A DNA stretch of 64,000 nucleotides from Pseudoduganella flava (GCF_007830495.1 NZ_VLKW01000006.1:354842-418841), one strand, 5' to 3'. Counted from the first letter of the stretch, positions 35,309 through 44,321 are shown. Notes: generated from the letters alone by a model not told the origin. Translations and numbers: made by a program.

Positions 35309-36324
35309 GGCCGCTCCTTGTCGAAGCCTTCGCCGCATACGGCCTCGATGTGGAAACGGGGCCGCTTCTTCGTCGATTCGTACACCTTCGCCAGGTATTC
35401 GCCGATCACGCCCAGGCTCAGCAGCTGGATGCCGCCCAGCAGGTACATTGGAATGACGACGGACGCCCAGCCCGGCACCGCCTGGTCCGTGAATAGCCGG
35501 ATGCCCAGCGCCCATGCCGACAGCAGCAGGCTGCCCAGTGAGACCAGGGCGCCGGCGCCGGTGATCAGGCGCAGCGGGTAGGCGGTGAACGACGTGACGC
35601 CTTGCCACGCCAGCGACAGCATCTTGCGCAGCGGGTATTTCGACGTGCCGGCAAAGCGCGGCGCCCGTTCGAATTCGACGACCGACGTACGGTACCCCAA
35701 CTGCGGCACGAGACCGCGCAGGAACAGGTGCGTCTCCTCGTAGCCGCGCAGGCTCTCGATCGCGCAGCGGCTCATCAGCCGGAAGTCGGCATGGTTGAAC
35801 TGCACCTGTACGCCGAGCAGGGCCAGCAACCGGTAATAGGCCTCGGCGCTGGTGCGCTTGAAGAAGCTGTCCTGCTCGCGGCTGCTGCGTACCGCATAGA
35901 CGATCTCGCTGCCGGCGCGATAGTTGTCCAGCATGCGGGGGATCGCTTCCAGGTCGTCCTGCAGGTCCGCATCGAGGCTGATGAGTACGTCGCCCGGCAC
36001 CGTCAGCAGGCCGCACAGCAGCGCGTTCTGGTGGCCGCGGTTGCGCGAGAGCTTGACGCCGCAAACGACCGGGAACGCGGCGGCATATTCGGCGATCAGG
36101 CGCCACGTCCCGTCACTGCTGCCGTCATCCACGTAGTAGATCGCGCTGCCGGGCGCGGCCTGCCCGTCCCCTTCGAGCCGGGCCATCAGCGCGACGAGGC
36201 GGCGCGTCGTCTCGGGCAGCACTTCCTGCTCGTTAAAGCAGGGCAGCACGAGGCTGACGACAGGCGCGGGCCTCAGCTCTGGCGGCTGCCGAAAGTCCAG
36301 GCGCCATGGATGCAGTAGTTCCAT
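35305..36324 (-). CDS. gtrB: GtrB/ArnC-like polyprenyl-phosphate glycosyltransferase
   Basis: 339 residues. A family 2 glycosyltransferase domain (about residues 20-250) has VLPCFNEQEVLPET, YVDDGSSDGT, the DXD-type SLDADLQDD and RNRGHQNAL. Two C-terminal membrane helices follow. GtrB enzymes transfer a sugar from a nucleotide donor to undecaprenyl phosphate on the cytoplasmic face. It starts inside the gtrA end (52-base overlap) and its stop overlaps the small gene. Confidence 0.9.
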   Translation of the reverse strand: MELLHPWRLDFRQPPELRPAPVVSLVLPCFNEQEVLPETTRRLVALMARLEGDGQAAPGSAIYYVDDGSSDGTWRLIAEYAAAFPVVCGVKLSRNRGHQNALLCGLLTVPGDVLISLDADLQDDLEAIPRMLDNYRAGSEIVYAVRSSREQDSFFKRTSAEAYYRLLALLGVQVQFNHADFRLMSRCAIESLRGYEETHLFLRGLVPQLGYRTSVVEFERAPRFAGTSKYPLRKMLSLAWQGVTSFTAYPLRLITGAGALVSLGSLLLSAWALGIRLFTDQAVPGWASVVIPMYLLGGIQLLSLGVIGEYLAKVYESTKKRPRFHIEAVCGEGFDKERP

Positions 36325-36689
36325 AGGATCACTCCCGCGGTGGTCAGCAGTTGGGCCGGCACGATCGACAGCCCGGCGTTCGTGAGCAAGGTCAGCAGCA
36401 GATGGTTCAGCAGCAGGCCGGACAGCGCGACGATCGCGAAGCGGGGCGCCGTCACGCCGTTGTCCTCATTGCTGCGGAACGTCAGCCAGTCATTCAGCAG
36501 GTAGTTCAGGACGGCACTGAGCGCGAAGCCGGCGCAGGAAGCGGGCACGGCGGGTAGTCCCGCGTGCACCAGCAGTGCCATCAGCCCGTAGTGGACGAGC
36601 GTGCTGATGCCGCCGACGCACAGGAAGGTGAGGAAGCTGCGCGCCGAGAAGTTGCTGCGCGCACCGGCAAGGGTGGAAGGATCGGCCAT
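36273..36689 (-). CDS. gtrA: GtrA-family membrane protein (putative flippase)
   Basis: 138 residues, four membrane helices, with family landmarks FLCVGGISTLVHYG, LSAVLNYLLNDWLTFRS and the C-terminal NYCIHGAWTF. GtrA proteins are thought to flip lipid-linked sugars across the inner membrane. First gene of the gtr cassette. The start at 36689 is the family-like one; an earlier in-frame start at 36707 is possible. Confidence 0.85.
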   Translation of the reverse strand: MADPSTLAGARSNFSARSFLTFLCVGGISTLVHYGLMALLVHAGLPAVPASCAGFALSAVLNYLLNDWLTFRSNEDNGVTAPRFAIVALSGLLLNHLLLTLLTNAGLSIVPAQLLTTAGVILWNYCIHGAWTFGSRQS

Positions 36690-36764
36690 GGATAGCGAGA
36701 CGGGCAAGCGTACCCGTCAAGTCTATCGAGCCGTTTCGGCGGCCGACCTCGATTGGATCAATCG

Positions 36765-37814
36765 TTACTTCGAAGCGGGCGCGAGTGTCTCATCGCGGGG
36801 ATCGCGTGCCAGCATGCGGGTGACGAGGTCTTGCGGCTTGACGCCATCGAACAGCACGGCGGCGACGCCATTGGTGATCGGCATCTCGACGCCAAGCCGG
36901 CCGGCCAGCTCGCGCACGGCTTTCGCGCACGGCACGCCTTCGGCCACGTGGCCCAGCTCCGTCACGATCGTCGCCAATGCCTTGCCCTGCGCCAGCCCCA
37001 GGCCGACGCGGCGGTTGCGCGACAGGTCGCCCGTGCAGGTAAGGATCAGGTCGCCCATGCCCGTCAGGCCCATGAACGTCTCGATATTGCCGCCCAGCGC
37101 CGTGCCGAGGCGGGTGATCTCGGCCAGGCCGCGGGTGACGAGCGCCGCGCGGGCGTTCAGCCCGAGGCCCAGGCCGTCGGCGATGCCGGTGGCGATCGCC
37201 ATCACGTTCTTCACGGCGCCACCCACTTCGACACCGACGATGTCCTCGCTCGAGTACACGCGCATCGTGCCGCCATGCACGGCTGCCACGACGCATTCGC
37301 GCAGGCCGGCCGAGCTGGAAGCGATCGTCAGCGCGCACGGCAGGCCCTTCGCCACTTCCTGCGCGAACGACGGGCCGGACAGCGCACCGTTGGCGATGCC
37401 CTCGCCCAGCACGTCGCGGAAGACTTGGTGCGGCAGCAAGCCCGTTTCGTATTCGAAGCCCTTGCACAGCCAGACGAGGTTCGGAATCGGCCGGCCTTTC
37501 AGGCTCTCCAGCAGCGGGCGCAGGCCGGCGACGGGCGTCGCGGCGATCAGCAGGCCGTCGTGGCCGTCCGCGTCGCGGTAGGTGTGGGCCACGGCCGCGT
37601 CGAAGTCGGCGCTCACCTTCAGGGCGGGCGGGAACGGGTAGCCGGGCAGGTAGTGCGTGTTCTCGTGGGCGGCGCCGATGTCGCGCATCGCGTCGGCATT
37701 GCGGCCCCACAGGATCACGTCGTGCCGGGCGGCGACGGCGATGGCGACGGCCGTGCCCCAGGCGCCGGCGCCCAGGACAGTGATGCGGCGCCGGTTCGGT
37801 TTGTTGTCTTGCAT
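36765..37814 (-). CDS. gpsA: NAD(P)-dependent glycerol-3-phosphate dehydrogenase
   Basis: 349 residues. N-terminal Rossmann motif VLGAGAWGTAVA, then the substrate region LSGPSFAQEVAKG, the catalytic-lysine helix VGGAVKNVMAIA and GLTGMGDLILTC. It makes sn-glycerol-3-phosphate for phospholipids. The gene follows an SH3-domain gene by one base and belongs to the rhodanese-grxC-secB-gpsA order known from gammaproteobacteria. Confidence 0.96.
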   Translation of the reverse strand: MQDNKPNRRRITVLGAGAWGTAVAIAVAARHDVILWGRNADAMRDIGAAHENTHYLPGYPFPPALKVSADFDAAVAHTYRDADGHDGLLIAATPVAGLRPLLESLKGRPIPNLVWLCKGFEYETGLLPHQVFRDVLGEGIANGALSGPSFAQEVAKGLPCALTIASSSAGLRECVVAAVHGGTMRVYSSEDIVGVEVGGAVKNVMAIATGIADGLGLGLNARAALVTRGLAEITRLGTALGGNIETFMGLTGMGDLILTCTGDLSRNRRVGLGLAQGKALATIVTELGHVAEGVPCAKAVRELAGRLGVEMPITNGVAAVLFDGVKPQDLVTRMLARDPRDETLAPASK

Positions 37815-37815
37815 G

Positions 37816-38259
37816 TCAGATGCCCCAGATATCGCTGCTGCGTACGTAGCCGGCCAGGCCGTCGCGGTGGCGGACCTTGATCCAGCCGTTCGCGCCAGGT
37901 TCGCCCAGCTCCAGCAGCACGCCTTTGTCGGCCGTGAACACCACGGCCGACGCTTCATCCTCGGCAGCGCGTACCTTGGCGTTCGCCACGCGCACGATCA
38001 CGTTGCGCCGGCCCGTCAGCGCGCGCGCCGGCGTCCACGCCAGGTCGCCCGCCACGTCGCGCACCTTGACCCAGTCGCCATAGGTCAGCACGATCTCGAG
38101 GGGCGTGCCGCGCGGCACGATGAAGAGTTTGCTCCCTTTTGTCGACGGGGCGTCGTACAACACGGCGGGAGCCGCGCCGACCGTCTTGAATTCGGCGGCC
38201 CAGGCACCGGCGCTCGCCAGCAGCAGGGCGACACTGATTATCAAGCGGGTAACACTCAT
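37816..38259 (-). CDS. secreted protein with two bacterial SH3 domains
   Basis: 147 residues: signal peptide (cleaved near AWAAEF) and two SH3_3-like repeats (about residues 27-82 and 85-146; WVKVRDVAGDLAWTPAR and WIKVRHRDGLAGYVRSSDIWG). Such domains usually bind peptidoglycan or peptides in the periplasm. The start at 38259 gives a proper signal peptide; a longer frame to 38295 adds residues without one. It sits between secB and gpsA. Confidence 0.8.
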   Translation of the reverse strand: MSVTRLIISVALLLASAGAWAAEFKTVGAAPAVLYDAPSTKGSKLFIVPRGTPLEIVLTYGDWVKVRDVAGDLAWTPARALTGRRNVIVRVANAKVRAAEDEASAVVFTADKGVLLELGEPGANGWIKVRHRDGLAGYVRSSDIWGI

Positions 38260-38285
38260 TGCCAAAAACTTTCGTCCAAAATGAT

Positions 38286-38307
38286 CAAAGGCCACGAAGG
38301 GCCTTTG
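38286..38307 (-). terminator. hairpin downstream of secB
   Basis: An 8-base-pair stem CAAAGGCC/GGCCTTTG with a 6-base loop, about 45 bases after the secB stop. On the minus strand the T content after it (GATCATTTTGG) is modest. It lies just upstream of the SH3-domain gene and may separate the two units. Confidence 0.45.
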
Positions 38308-38353
38308 AGATGGGAACTGCCGGGAGGCGCAGGCCCCCCATGCGTCAGCGCAA

Positions 38354-38830
38354 TTACTGAACGGTGTTGGTGCCTTCGGCAGCCTTGGCTTGCTGTTCGG
38401 CGATCGCCTGCAGACGCTGCTGGTAGAACACCTCGAAGTTGATTTCAGCCAGGTGCACCGGCGGGAAGCCCGCGCGGGTGATCACGTCGGCGATGTTCGC
38501 GCGCAGGTACGGGTACACGATGTTCGGGCAACCGATGCCCAGCAGCGGATCCAGCTGGTCGGCCGGAATGTTGCGCGCTTCGAAGATACCGGCTTGCTTG
38601 CCTTCGACCAGGAATGCAACCTTGTCCTTGACCTTGGCGGTCACGGTGATCGTCACGGTCGACTCGAAGATGCCGTCCTGCAGCGGGGCAGCGCCCACGT
38701 CCAGCGCCACTTCGATCGTCGGGGCTTCCTGCTCCAGGAAGATCGCCGGGGAGTTCGGCTGTTCCAGCGACATGTCTTTCAGGTAGACGCGTTGGATTTG
38801 GAATACGGGTTGCAGATTTTCGTCAGACAT
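38354..38830 (-). CDS. secB: SecB protein-export chaperone
   Basis: 158 residues, normal size, with the family landmarks FQIQRVYLKDMSLEQPNSP, VEGKQAGIF, CPNIVYPYLR and FPPVHLAEINFE. SecB is a tetrameric cytoplasmic chaperone that hands preproteins to SecA. It lies downstream of grxC on the same strand, the common proteobacterial order. Confidence 0.97.
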   Translation of the reverse strand: MSDENLQPVFQIQRVYLKDMSLEQPNSPAIFLEQEAPTIEVALDVGAAPLQDGIFESTVTITVTAKVKDKVAFLVEGKQAGIFEARNIPADQLDPLLGIGCPNIVYPYLRANIADVITRAGFPPVHLAEINFEVFYQQRLQAIAEQQAKAAEGTNTVQ

Positions 38831-38971
38831 GGAACGCTTTCAATGAATTGGACAGATAATTATCGTCGTCCGCCCAGGATGCCAACCGAACCTGGATCAA
38901 ACGCGTGGGCAATTGTAGCAAAACAAATATGTTCGCCACCCTTTTTTTGCCCACGCATTAATAAATTTCCA

Positions 38972-39232
38972 TCACCCCTTCAGCAGCGGATCGAGGCCGC
39001 CGGCCTGGTCGAGCGCGTACAGGTCGTCGAAGCCGCCCACGTGGGTTTCGCCCACATAGATCTGCGGCACGGTGCGGCGCCCCGTCTTCTGCATCATCAC
39101 CTGGCGCTGCTCCGGGTCGAGGTCGACGCGGATCTTGTCGATGTTCTTGATGCCCTTGCTCTCGAGCAGCCGCTCGGCGCGGATGCAATACGGGCAAACG
39201 GCGGTGGTGTACATGGTTACTGGTGCGGTCAT
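38972..39232 (-). CDS. grxC: glutaredoxin 3
   Basis: 86 residues with the active site CPYC, the TVPQIYVG cis-proline segment and the GGFDDL glutathione-binding region. It is a cytoplasmic glutathione-dependent disulfide reductase. The start at 39232 gives the standard N-terminus (VTMYTTAVCPYC). It lies 16 bases after the rhodanese gene. Confidence 0.96.
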   Translation of the reverse strand: MTAPVTMYTTAVCPYCIRAERLLESKGIKNIDKIRVDLDPEQRQVMMQKTGRRTVPQIYVGETHVGGFDDLYALDQAGGLDPLLKG

Positions 39233-39248
39233 GGCGTATACCCTCCTG

Positions 39249-39650
39249 TTATTTGGTAATCGGCATTCCTTGGGTTTTCCACGCATCGATGCCGCCGTCC
39301 AGGACGACCACATCGGCAAACCCGGCCTTTTCCAGGATTTTTGCGGCGCCGAAGGCACGCGTCCCTTTTTGGCAGACGACCACGGCCGTCCTGTTCTTGA
39401 ATTTTTCCAATTCGCCGCGGCGCTTGTCCAGCTCGCCCAGCGGAATGTTCCTGGCGTCGGGCAAATGACCTTCGCCGAAGGCCGCCGCGTCGCGTACGTC
39501 CACAATGGTGGCTTTACCGCGGTTTATCAACAGCGTGACCTGCTGCGGGGAGGCCTTTTTGCCGCGCTGGGTTAGAACCGGCCACAGCAACGCGCCGCCG
39601 GACAACACGGCAATGCCTACGAGCAAGAAATGGTCGATGATGAATTTCAC
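39249..39650 (-). CDS. membrane-anchored rhodanese-like protein (YibN-like)
   Basis: 133 residues: an N-terminal membrane helix (FLLVGIAVLSGGALLWPVL) and one rhodanese domain (about 40-133) with the active-site loop VVCQKGTRAFG; the cysteine is present. It matches E. coli YibN, which also precedes grxC-secB-gpsA. It probably moves sulfur at the membrane; its substrate is unknown. Confidence 0.88.
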   Translation of the reverse strand: MKFIIDHFLLVGIAVLSGGALLWPVLTQRGKKASPQQVTLLINRGKATIVDVRDAAAFGEGHLPDARNIPLGELDKRRGELEKFKNRTAVVVCQKGTRAFGAAKILEKAGFADVVVLDGGIDAWKTQGMPITK

Positions 39651-39660
39651 TTAGCATCCA

Positions 39661-39689
39661 TTGGTTGAAGTCAATCCGGCCATTATAAA
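39661..39689 (+). promoter_or_regulatory. likely gpmA promoter
   Basis: TTGGTT (39661-39666) and TATAAA (39684-39689) are separated by 17 bases, a sigma70-type promoter 75 bases before the gpmA ATG in the divergent gap with the rhodanese gene. Confidence 0.45.
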
Positions 39690-39764
39690 ATAGAAGGCGA
39701 ACAACAGCTCCGGCAGCCCGCTGCCCCGGCCACTTCCCACTTTCTCAACCTAGAAGATTGTCAA

Positions 39765-40511
39765 ATGTACAAAATCGTTTTCATGCGTCATGGCGAGTCC
39801 ACCTGGAACCTCGAAAACCGCTTCACTGGCTGGACCGATGTGGACCTGACTGAAAAAGGTGTCAAGGAAGCCAGGCTGGCCGGCGAAGTGCTGAAGCAGG
39901 AAGGCTATACGTTCGACCTGTGCTACACGTCCGTACTGAAGCGGGCGATCCGCACGCTGTGGCTGACGCTGGACGAGATGGACCTGATGTACCTGCCGAT
40001 CAAGAACGACTGGCGCCTGAACGAACGCCACTACGGCGCGCTGCAGGGCCTGGACAAGGGTGAGACGGCCGCCAAGTTCGGCGACCAGCAGGTGCTGATC
40101 TGGCGCCGCAGCTACGACATCCCGCCGCCCGCGCTGGAAGCGTCGGACGACCGCACGTCGTACAACGACCCGCGCTATGCCGGCCTGCCGAAGGAACAGA
40201 TCCCGCTGACCGAATGCCTGAAGGACACCGTGGCGCGCGTGCTGCCGGCATGGAACGAGGAAATCGCACCGCAGATCAAGGCCGGCCGCAAGATCCTGAT
40301 CTCCGCCCACGGCAACAGCCTGCGCGCACTGATCAAGATGCTCGATGGCATCAGCGACGAGGAAATCGTCGGCCTGAACATCCCGAACGGCCAGCCGCTC
40401 GTCTATGAACTGGATGCGGACCTGAAGCCGATCCGTCACTACTACCTGGGCGACCCGGCCGCGATCGCCGCCGCGCAGGCTGCCGTGGCCAATCAAGGCA
40501 AGGCCAAGTAA
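39765..40511 (+). CDS. gpmA: 2,3-bisphosphoglycerate-dependent phosphoglycerate mutase
   Basis: 248 residues. Catalytic landmarks are MRHGESTWN (His9 is phosphorylated), CYTSVLKRAIRTL, LNERHYGALQG and ISAHGNSLRAL. It interconverts 3- and 2-phosphoglycerate in glycolysis. It heads a likely operon with envC, ctpA and moeB. E. coli has the unrelated cofactor-independent mutase (GpmM) at the matching place next to envC. Confidence 0.97.
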   Translation: MYKIVFMRHGESTWNLENRFTGWTDVDLTEKGVKEARLAGEVLKQEGYTFDLCYTSVLKRAIRTLWLTLDEMDLMYLPIKNDWRLNERHYGALQGLDKGETAAKFGDQQVLIWRRSYDIPPPALEASDDRTSYNDPRYAGLPKEQIPLTECLKDTVARVLPAWNEEIAPQIKAGRKILISAHGNSLRALIKMLDGISDEEIVGLNIPNGQPLVYELDADLKPIRHYYLGDPAAIAAAQAAVANQGKAK

Positions 40512-40518
40512 GACACCG

Positions 40519-41973
40519 ATGGCAGTTAACCGTTCGCGGCGCGCCGGCGCCTGGTTCGCCGCGCTCGGCGTGGCCGCAACCCTCGCCTTTGGCGGGGGCG
40601 ATGCCCTCGCGGCCAAGCAGCAGACCAATCGCAGCAAGCAGAAAGCGGCCGCCGAGGCGGAGCGCGTCGCGTTGCAGCAGAAACTCAATGCGCTGAAGAA
40701 GGACATCGGCCAGACCGAGAGTGCCCGCGAGGATGCGGCGGACACGCTGGCCGAATCCGAGGAAGCGATCTCGAACGCCAACCGCCAGTTGCGCGAGCTG
40801 GCGGCCGAGACGGCGGAAACCAATGAGCGCATCACCCGCCTTTCGGGCGAGCGCGAGCGGCTGGCCGCGACGATCGCCGGCCAGAAGCAGCAGCTCGCCA
40901 GGCTGCTGCGCGAGCAGTACGTGGCCGGCAATGAAGACCGCATCAAGCTGCTGCTGTCCGGCGACAATCCCAACCGCATCAACCGCGACCTGCAATTGAT
41001 GTCCTATGTGTCGCAGGCGCAGGCCAAATTGATCGAATCGCTGCGCGCCAACCTGGCCGCCGTCGAGAACAACCAGGCCGAGGCGCAGAACGCGAAGGAC
41101 GAGCTGGAAGAGATCGCCGAGGAAGAGCGCCAGCAGAAAGCCGTGCTGGAACAGCAGAAGGCGAAACACGCCGCGCTGGTGGCGAACCTGTCGAAGAAGC
41201 TCGACACGCAGCGCAAGGAAGCGGGCCGGCTCGAGCGCGACGAGCAGCGCATGGGCGCGCTGGTGGACCGGCTGAACAAACTGATCGAGGAACAGGCGCG
41301 TGCCGCCGCGGCCGAACAGAAGCGCCGCGAGCAGTTGGCGGCGCAGCGCGCCGCGAAAGCCAAGGCGGAAGCGGAAGCGCGCGCGCTGGCCGCGGCCAAG
41401 GCGAAGGCGGAACGCGAACGGCTGGCGCGCGAAGGCAAGCCGCCGCGCAGGGACGAACCGAAAGTGGCCGTCAAGCCAGAGCCGAAGCCGGAGCCGAAAC
41501 CGGAGACCCGCGTCGCCGAGCGCGACGAAGGCGGGGCCCGGCCGTCCGACGTGGCGCTGGCGCCGGCCGCGCCTGCCGGCGCATTCGCCAGCCTGAAAGG
41601 GCAGATGGCGGCACCCGTCTCCGGCAAGATCGCCGCGAAGTTCGGCAGCAAGCGTGGCGACGGCCCCAGCTGGAAGGGCGTGTTCATCCTGGCGCACGAA
41701 GGCGCCGAGGTGCGCTCCGTGGCACAGGGCCGCGTCGTGTTCGCCGACTGGCTGCGCGGCTTCGGCAACCTGATCATCGTCGATCACGGCGGCCAGTACA
41801 TGAGCATTTACGGCAATAACCAGTCGCTGCTGAAGCGCGCCGGCGATATCGTCAAGGGCGGCGACGTGATCGCAGCGGCCGGCAACAGCGGTGGCAACGA
41901 GGAATCGGGTTTATACTTCGAGCTGCGTCATCAGGGCCGGGCGTTCGATCCGGCCGGCTGGGTGAAGTTCTAG
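40519..41973 (+). CDS. envC: EnvC-like murein hydrolase activator
   Basis: 484 residues: signal peptide, a long coiled coil (about residues 30-270, rich in Gln/Glu/Lys/Arg), a Lys-Pro-Glu repeat linker (KPEPKPEPKPE) and a C-terminal LytM/M23 domain (about 360-484). The zinc ligands are degenerate: FELRH is present but the HxH pair is missing. This is the hallmark of EnvC, which activates amidases at the septum and does not itself cleave. It lies 7 bases after gpmA. Confidence 0.9.
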   Translation: MAVNRSRRAGAWFAALGVAATLAFGGGDALAAKQQTNRSKQKAAAEAERVALQQKLNALKKDIGQTESAREDAADTLAESEEAISNANRQLRELAAETAETNERITRLSGERERLAATIAGQKQQLARLLREQYVAGNEDRIKLLLSGDNPNRINRDLQLMSYVSQAQAKLIESLRANLAAVENNQAEAQNAKDELEEIAEEERQQKAVLEQQKAKHAALVANLSKKLDTQRKEAGRLERDEQRMGALVDRLNKLIEEQARAAAAEQKRREQLAAQRAAKAKAEAEARALAAAKAKAERERLAREGKPPRRDEPKVAVKPEPKPEPKPETRVAERDEGGARPSDVALAPAAPAGAFASLKGQMAAPVSGKIAAKFGSKRGDGPSWKGVFILAHEGAEVRSVAQGRVVFADWLRGFGNLIIVDHGGQYMSIYGNNQSLLKRAGDIVKGGDVIAAAGNSGGNEESGLYFELRHQGRAFDPAGWVKF

Positions 41974-41983
41974 CGGAAAGCAT

Positions 41984-43504
41984 ATGGGTAACAAACTCAA
42001 GAGTATCGGCCTGATCGGCCTGGGCATGATGGCCGGCGTGGCCGCCTCGATGAACTTTTCCGCGCTTGCCCAGCGCGCCGATGCGCCGCTGCCGCTGGAC
42101 GAATTGCGCCAGCTGTCCGATGTGTTCGGATTGATCAAGTCGGACTACGTCGAAAGCGTCGACGACAAGAAGCTGCTGCAGGATGCGATTGCCGGCATGG
42201 TGTCGTCGCTCGATCCCCATTCCGTCTACCTGGACAAGAAGGCCTTCCGCGAGATGCGCGAGTCCGTGCAGGGCAAGTTCGTCGGCGTCGGCATCGAGGT
42301 CGCGGCCGAAGACGGCTACGTGAAGGTGGTGTCGCCGATCGAGGATTCGCCCGCGTTCAAGGCCGGCATCAAGGCGGGCGACCTGATCACCCGCATCGAC
42401 AACGTGCCGCTGAAGGGCATGTCGCTGGACGAGTCGATCAAGAAAATGCGCGGCGAGCCGCGCACGAAAGTCGTGCTGACGCTGTCGCGCAAGGGCGAGG
42501 ACAAGCCGCTGATCGTGCCGGTCGTGCGCGAAGAGATCCGCGTGCAGAGCGTGAAGGCGAAGATGGTGGAGCCGGGCTATGCGTGGCTGCGCATCTCGCA
42601 GTTCCAGGAGCCGACCGTCGACGAGATGGTCAAGAAGCTCGCCGCGCTGTACGCGCAGACGCCGGACATCAAGGGCATCGTGCTGGACCTGCGCAACGAT
42701 CCGGGCGGCGTCGTGCCGGGCGCGATCGGCGTGTCGGCCGCGTTCCTGCCGAAGGATTCCGTCGTCGTGTCGACCAACGGCCAGCTGCCCGATTCGAAGC
42801 AGACGTTCTATGCGCGCCCCGAATACTATGCCGGCCGCCACCCGGGCGATCCGCTGGCAAAGCTGCCGGCGGCCGTGAAGACGGTGCCCCTCGTCGTGCT
42901 GGTCAACGCCGGTTCCGCCTCCGCCTCCGAGATCGTCGCGGGCGCGCTGCAGGACTACAAGCGCGCCATCGTGATGGGCGGCACGACGTTCGGCAAGGGC
43001 TCGGTGCAGACGCTGCGCCAGCTGACGGCCGATACCGCCGTCAAGCTGACGACCGCCCGCTATTACACGCCGAAGGGCCGGGCGATCCAGGCCAAGGGCA
43101 TCGAGCCTGACGTGCATGTGGACGAGACGGCGGAAGGCGACGGCTTGAACGGCCTGCGCCTACGCGAGGCGGACCTCGAAAAGCACCTGTCCGGCGACGA
43201 GAAGGAAATCCGCCCGGTGCGCCACGACGACGTGGAAGAAGAGCAGCGCCTGCTGGCGCTGGCGAAGAAGCAGAAGCCCATCGAGTTCGGCAGCAAGGAA
43301 GACTTCCAACTGGCGCAGGCGCTGAACCACTTCAAGGGCTTGCCCGTGAAACTGGCGAAGGTGGACACGCCGGCCGACAAGGCCGCCGCTGAAACCGCCG
43401 TGAAGCGCGAGACGAAGATGGATGCCAAGCCGGATTCAAAGTCGGATTCAAAGACGGACGTGAAGCCGGAAGACAAGAAGGCGCCGCCGTCGCACGTGAA
43501 ATGA
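41984..43504 (+). CDS. ctpA: S41 carboxy-terminal processing protease
   Basis: 506 residues. A signal/anchor helix (IGLIGLGMMAGVAASMNF) precedes a PDZ domain (about 85-170) and the S41 protease core with the serine cluster GSASASEI (310-317) and the lysine in TTFGKGSVQT. It trims proteins from the C-terminus in the periplasm. The C-terminal tail is an Asp/Lys/Ser repeat (DSKSDSKTD). Its stop overlaps the moeB start (ATGA), which is a common betaproteobacterial arrangement. Confidence 0.94.
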   Translation: MGNKLKSIGLIGLGMMAGVAASMNFSALAQRADAPLPLDELRQLSDVFGLIKSDYVESVDDKKLLQDAIAGMVSSLDPHSVYLDKKAFREMRESVQGKFVGVGIEVAAEDGYVKVVSPIEDSPAFKAGIKAGDLITRIDNVPLKGMSLDESIKKMRGEPRTKVVLTLSRKGEDKPLIVPVVREEIRVQSVKAKMVEPGYAWLRISQFQEPTVDEMVKKLAALYAQTPDIKGIVLDLRNDPGGVVPGAIGVSAAFLPKDSVVVSTNGQLPDSKQTFYARPEYYAGRHPGDPLAKLPAAVKTVPLVVLVNAGSASASEIVAGALQDYKRAIVMGGTTFGKGSVQTLRQLTADTAVKLTTARYYTPKGRAIQAKGIEPDVHVDETAEGDGLNGLRLREADLEKHLSGDEKEIRPVRHDDVEEEQRLLALAKKQKPIEFGSKEDFQLAQALNHFKGLPVKLAKVDTPADKAAAETAVKRETKMDAKPDSKSDSKTDVKPEDKKAPPSHVK

Positions 43505-44247
43505 ACGACGAACAGCTGCTGCGCTATTCGCGGCACATCCTGCTCGACGAGATCGGCATCGAGAGCCAGCAAAAGCTGCTCGCGGCGCGCGTGCTCGTCA
43601 TCGGCGCCGGCGGCCTCGGCTCCCCGGCCGCGCTGTACCTCGCGTCGGCCGGCGTCGGCAGCCTGACGATCGTCGACGACGACGACGTCGATCTCACCAA
43701 CCTGCAGCGCCAGATCGCCCACACGACGGCGCGAGTGGGTCAGCCGAAGGCGCTCTCCGCCCGCGAGGCCATCGCCGCGCTCAATCCGGATGTGCAGGTG
43801 ACGGCGCTGATCGAGCGCGTCGACGACGCGCGCCTGGCCGAACTGGTGGCTGCCAGCGACGTCGTGCTGGACTGCACCGACAACTTCAAGACCCGCCACG
43901 CCGTCAACCGCGCCTGCGTCGCCGCCCGCGTGCCGCTCGTATCGGGCGCCGTGATCCGCTTCGACGGCCAGGTCAGCGTCTTCGACCCCCGCTCGGGCGC
44001 TGCGCCGTGCTACTCGTGCCTGTTCCCGCAGGACCAGGCGTTCGAGGACGTCGCCTGTTCGACGATGGGCGTGTTCGCCCCGCTGGTCGGCGTCGTCGGC
44101 GCCATGCAGGCGGCCGAGGCGTTGAAGCTCGTGATGGGCATCGGCGAGTCGCTGGCCGGCCGGCTGCTGCTGCTGGACGGCCTGCGCATGGAGTGGACCA
44201 GCATCGGCGTGGGCCGTAACGACGGCTGTCCCGTCTGCGGCGGCTGA
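43501..44247 (+). CDS. moeB: MoeB/ThiF-family adenylyltransferase
   Basis: 248 residues. ATP-binding GAGGLGSPA (about 35-43), the acidic loop DDDDVDLTNLQRQ, CTDNFKTRH, the catalytic-cysteine region ACSTMGVFAPLVG, and zinc-ligand pairs CYSC and CPVC. It adenylates the C-terminal glycine of a ubiquitin-like sulfur carrier (MoaD or ThiS). Which pathway it serves cannot be decided from this sequence. Confidence 0.92.
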   Translation: MNDEQLLRYSRHILLDEIGIESQQKLLAARVLVIGAGGLGSPAALYLASAGVGSLTIVDDDDVDLTNLQRQIAHTTARVGQPKALSAREAIAALNPDVQVTALIERVDDARLAELVAASDVVLDCTDNFKTRHAVNRACVAARVPLVSGAVIRFDGQVSVFDPRSGAAPCYSCLFPQDQAFEDVACSTMGVFAPLVGVVGAMQAAEALKLVMGIGESLAGRLLLLDGLRMEWTSIGVGRNDGCPVCGG

Positions 44248-44315
44248 TTGAACCGGTGTCCGCACCGGTTACATGTCTTTACCCCCTTTTTCACCTTGCT
44301 GTAGTAAAACCGGCT

Positions 44316-44321
44316 TATACT
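44316..44321 (+). promoter_or_regulatory. -10 box before the gsp operon
   Basis: TATACT about 48 bases before the gspG ATG. The best -35-like sequence (TTGCTG, 44296) is spaced 14 bases away, shorter than ideal. Confidence 0.4.
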
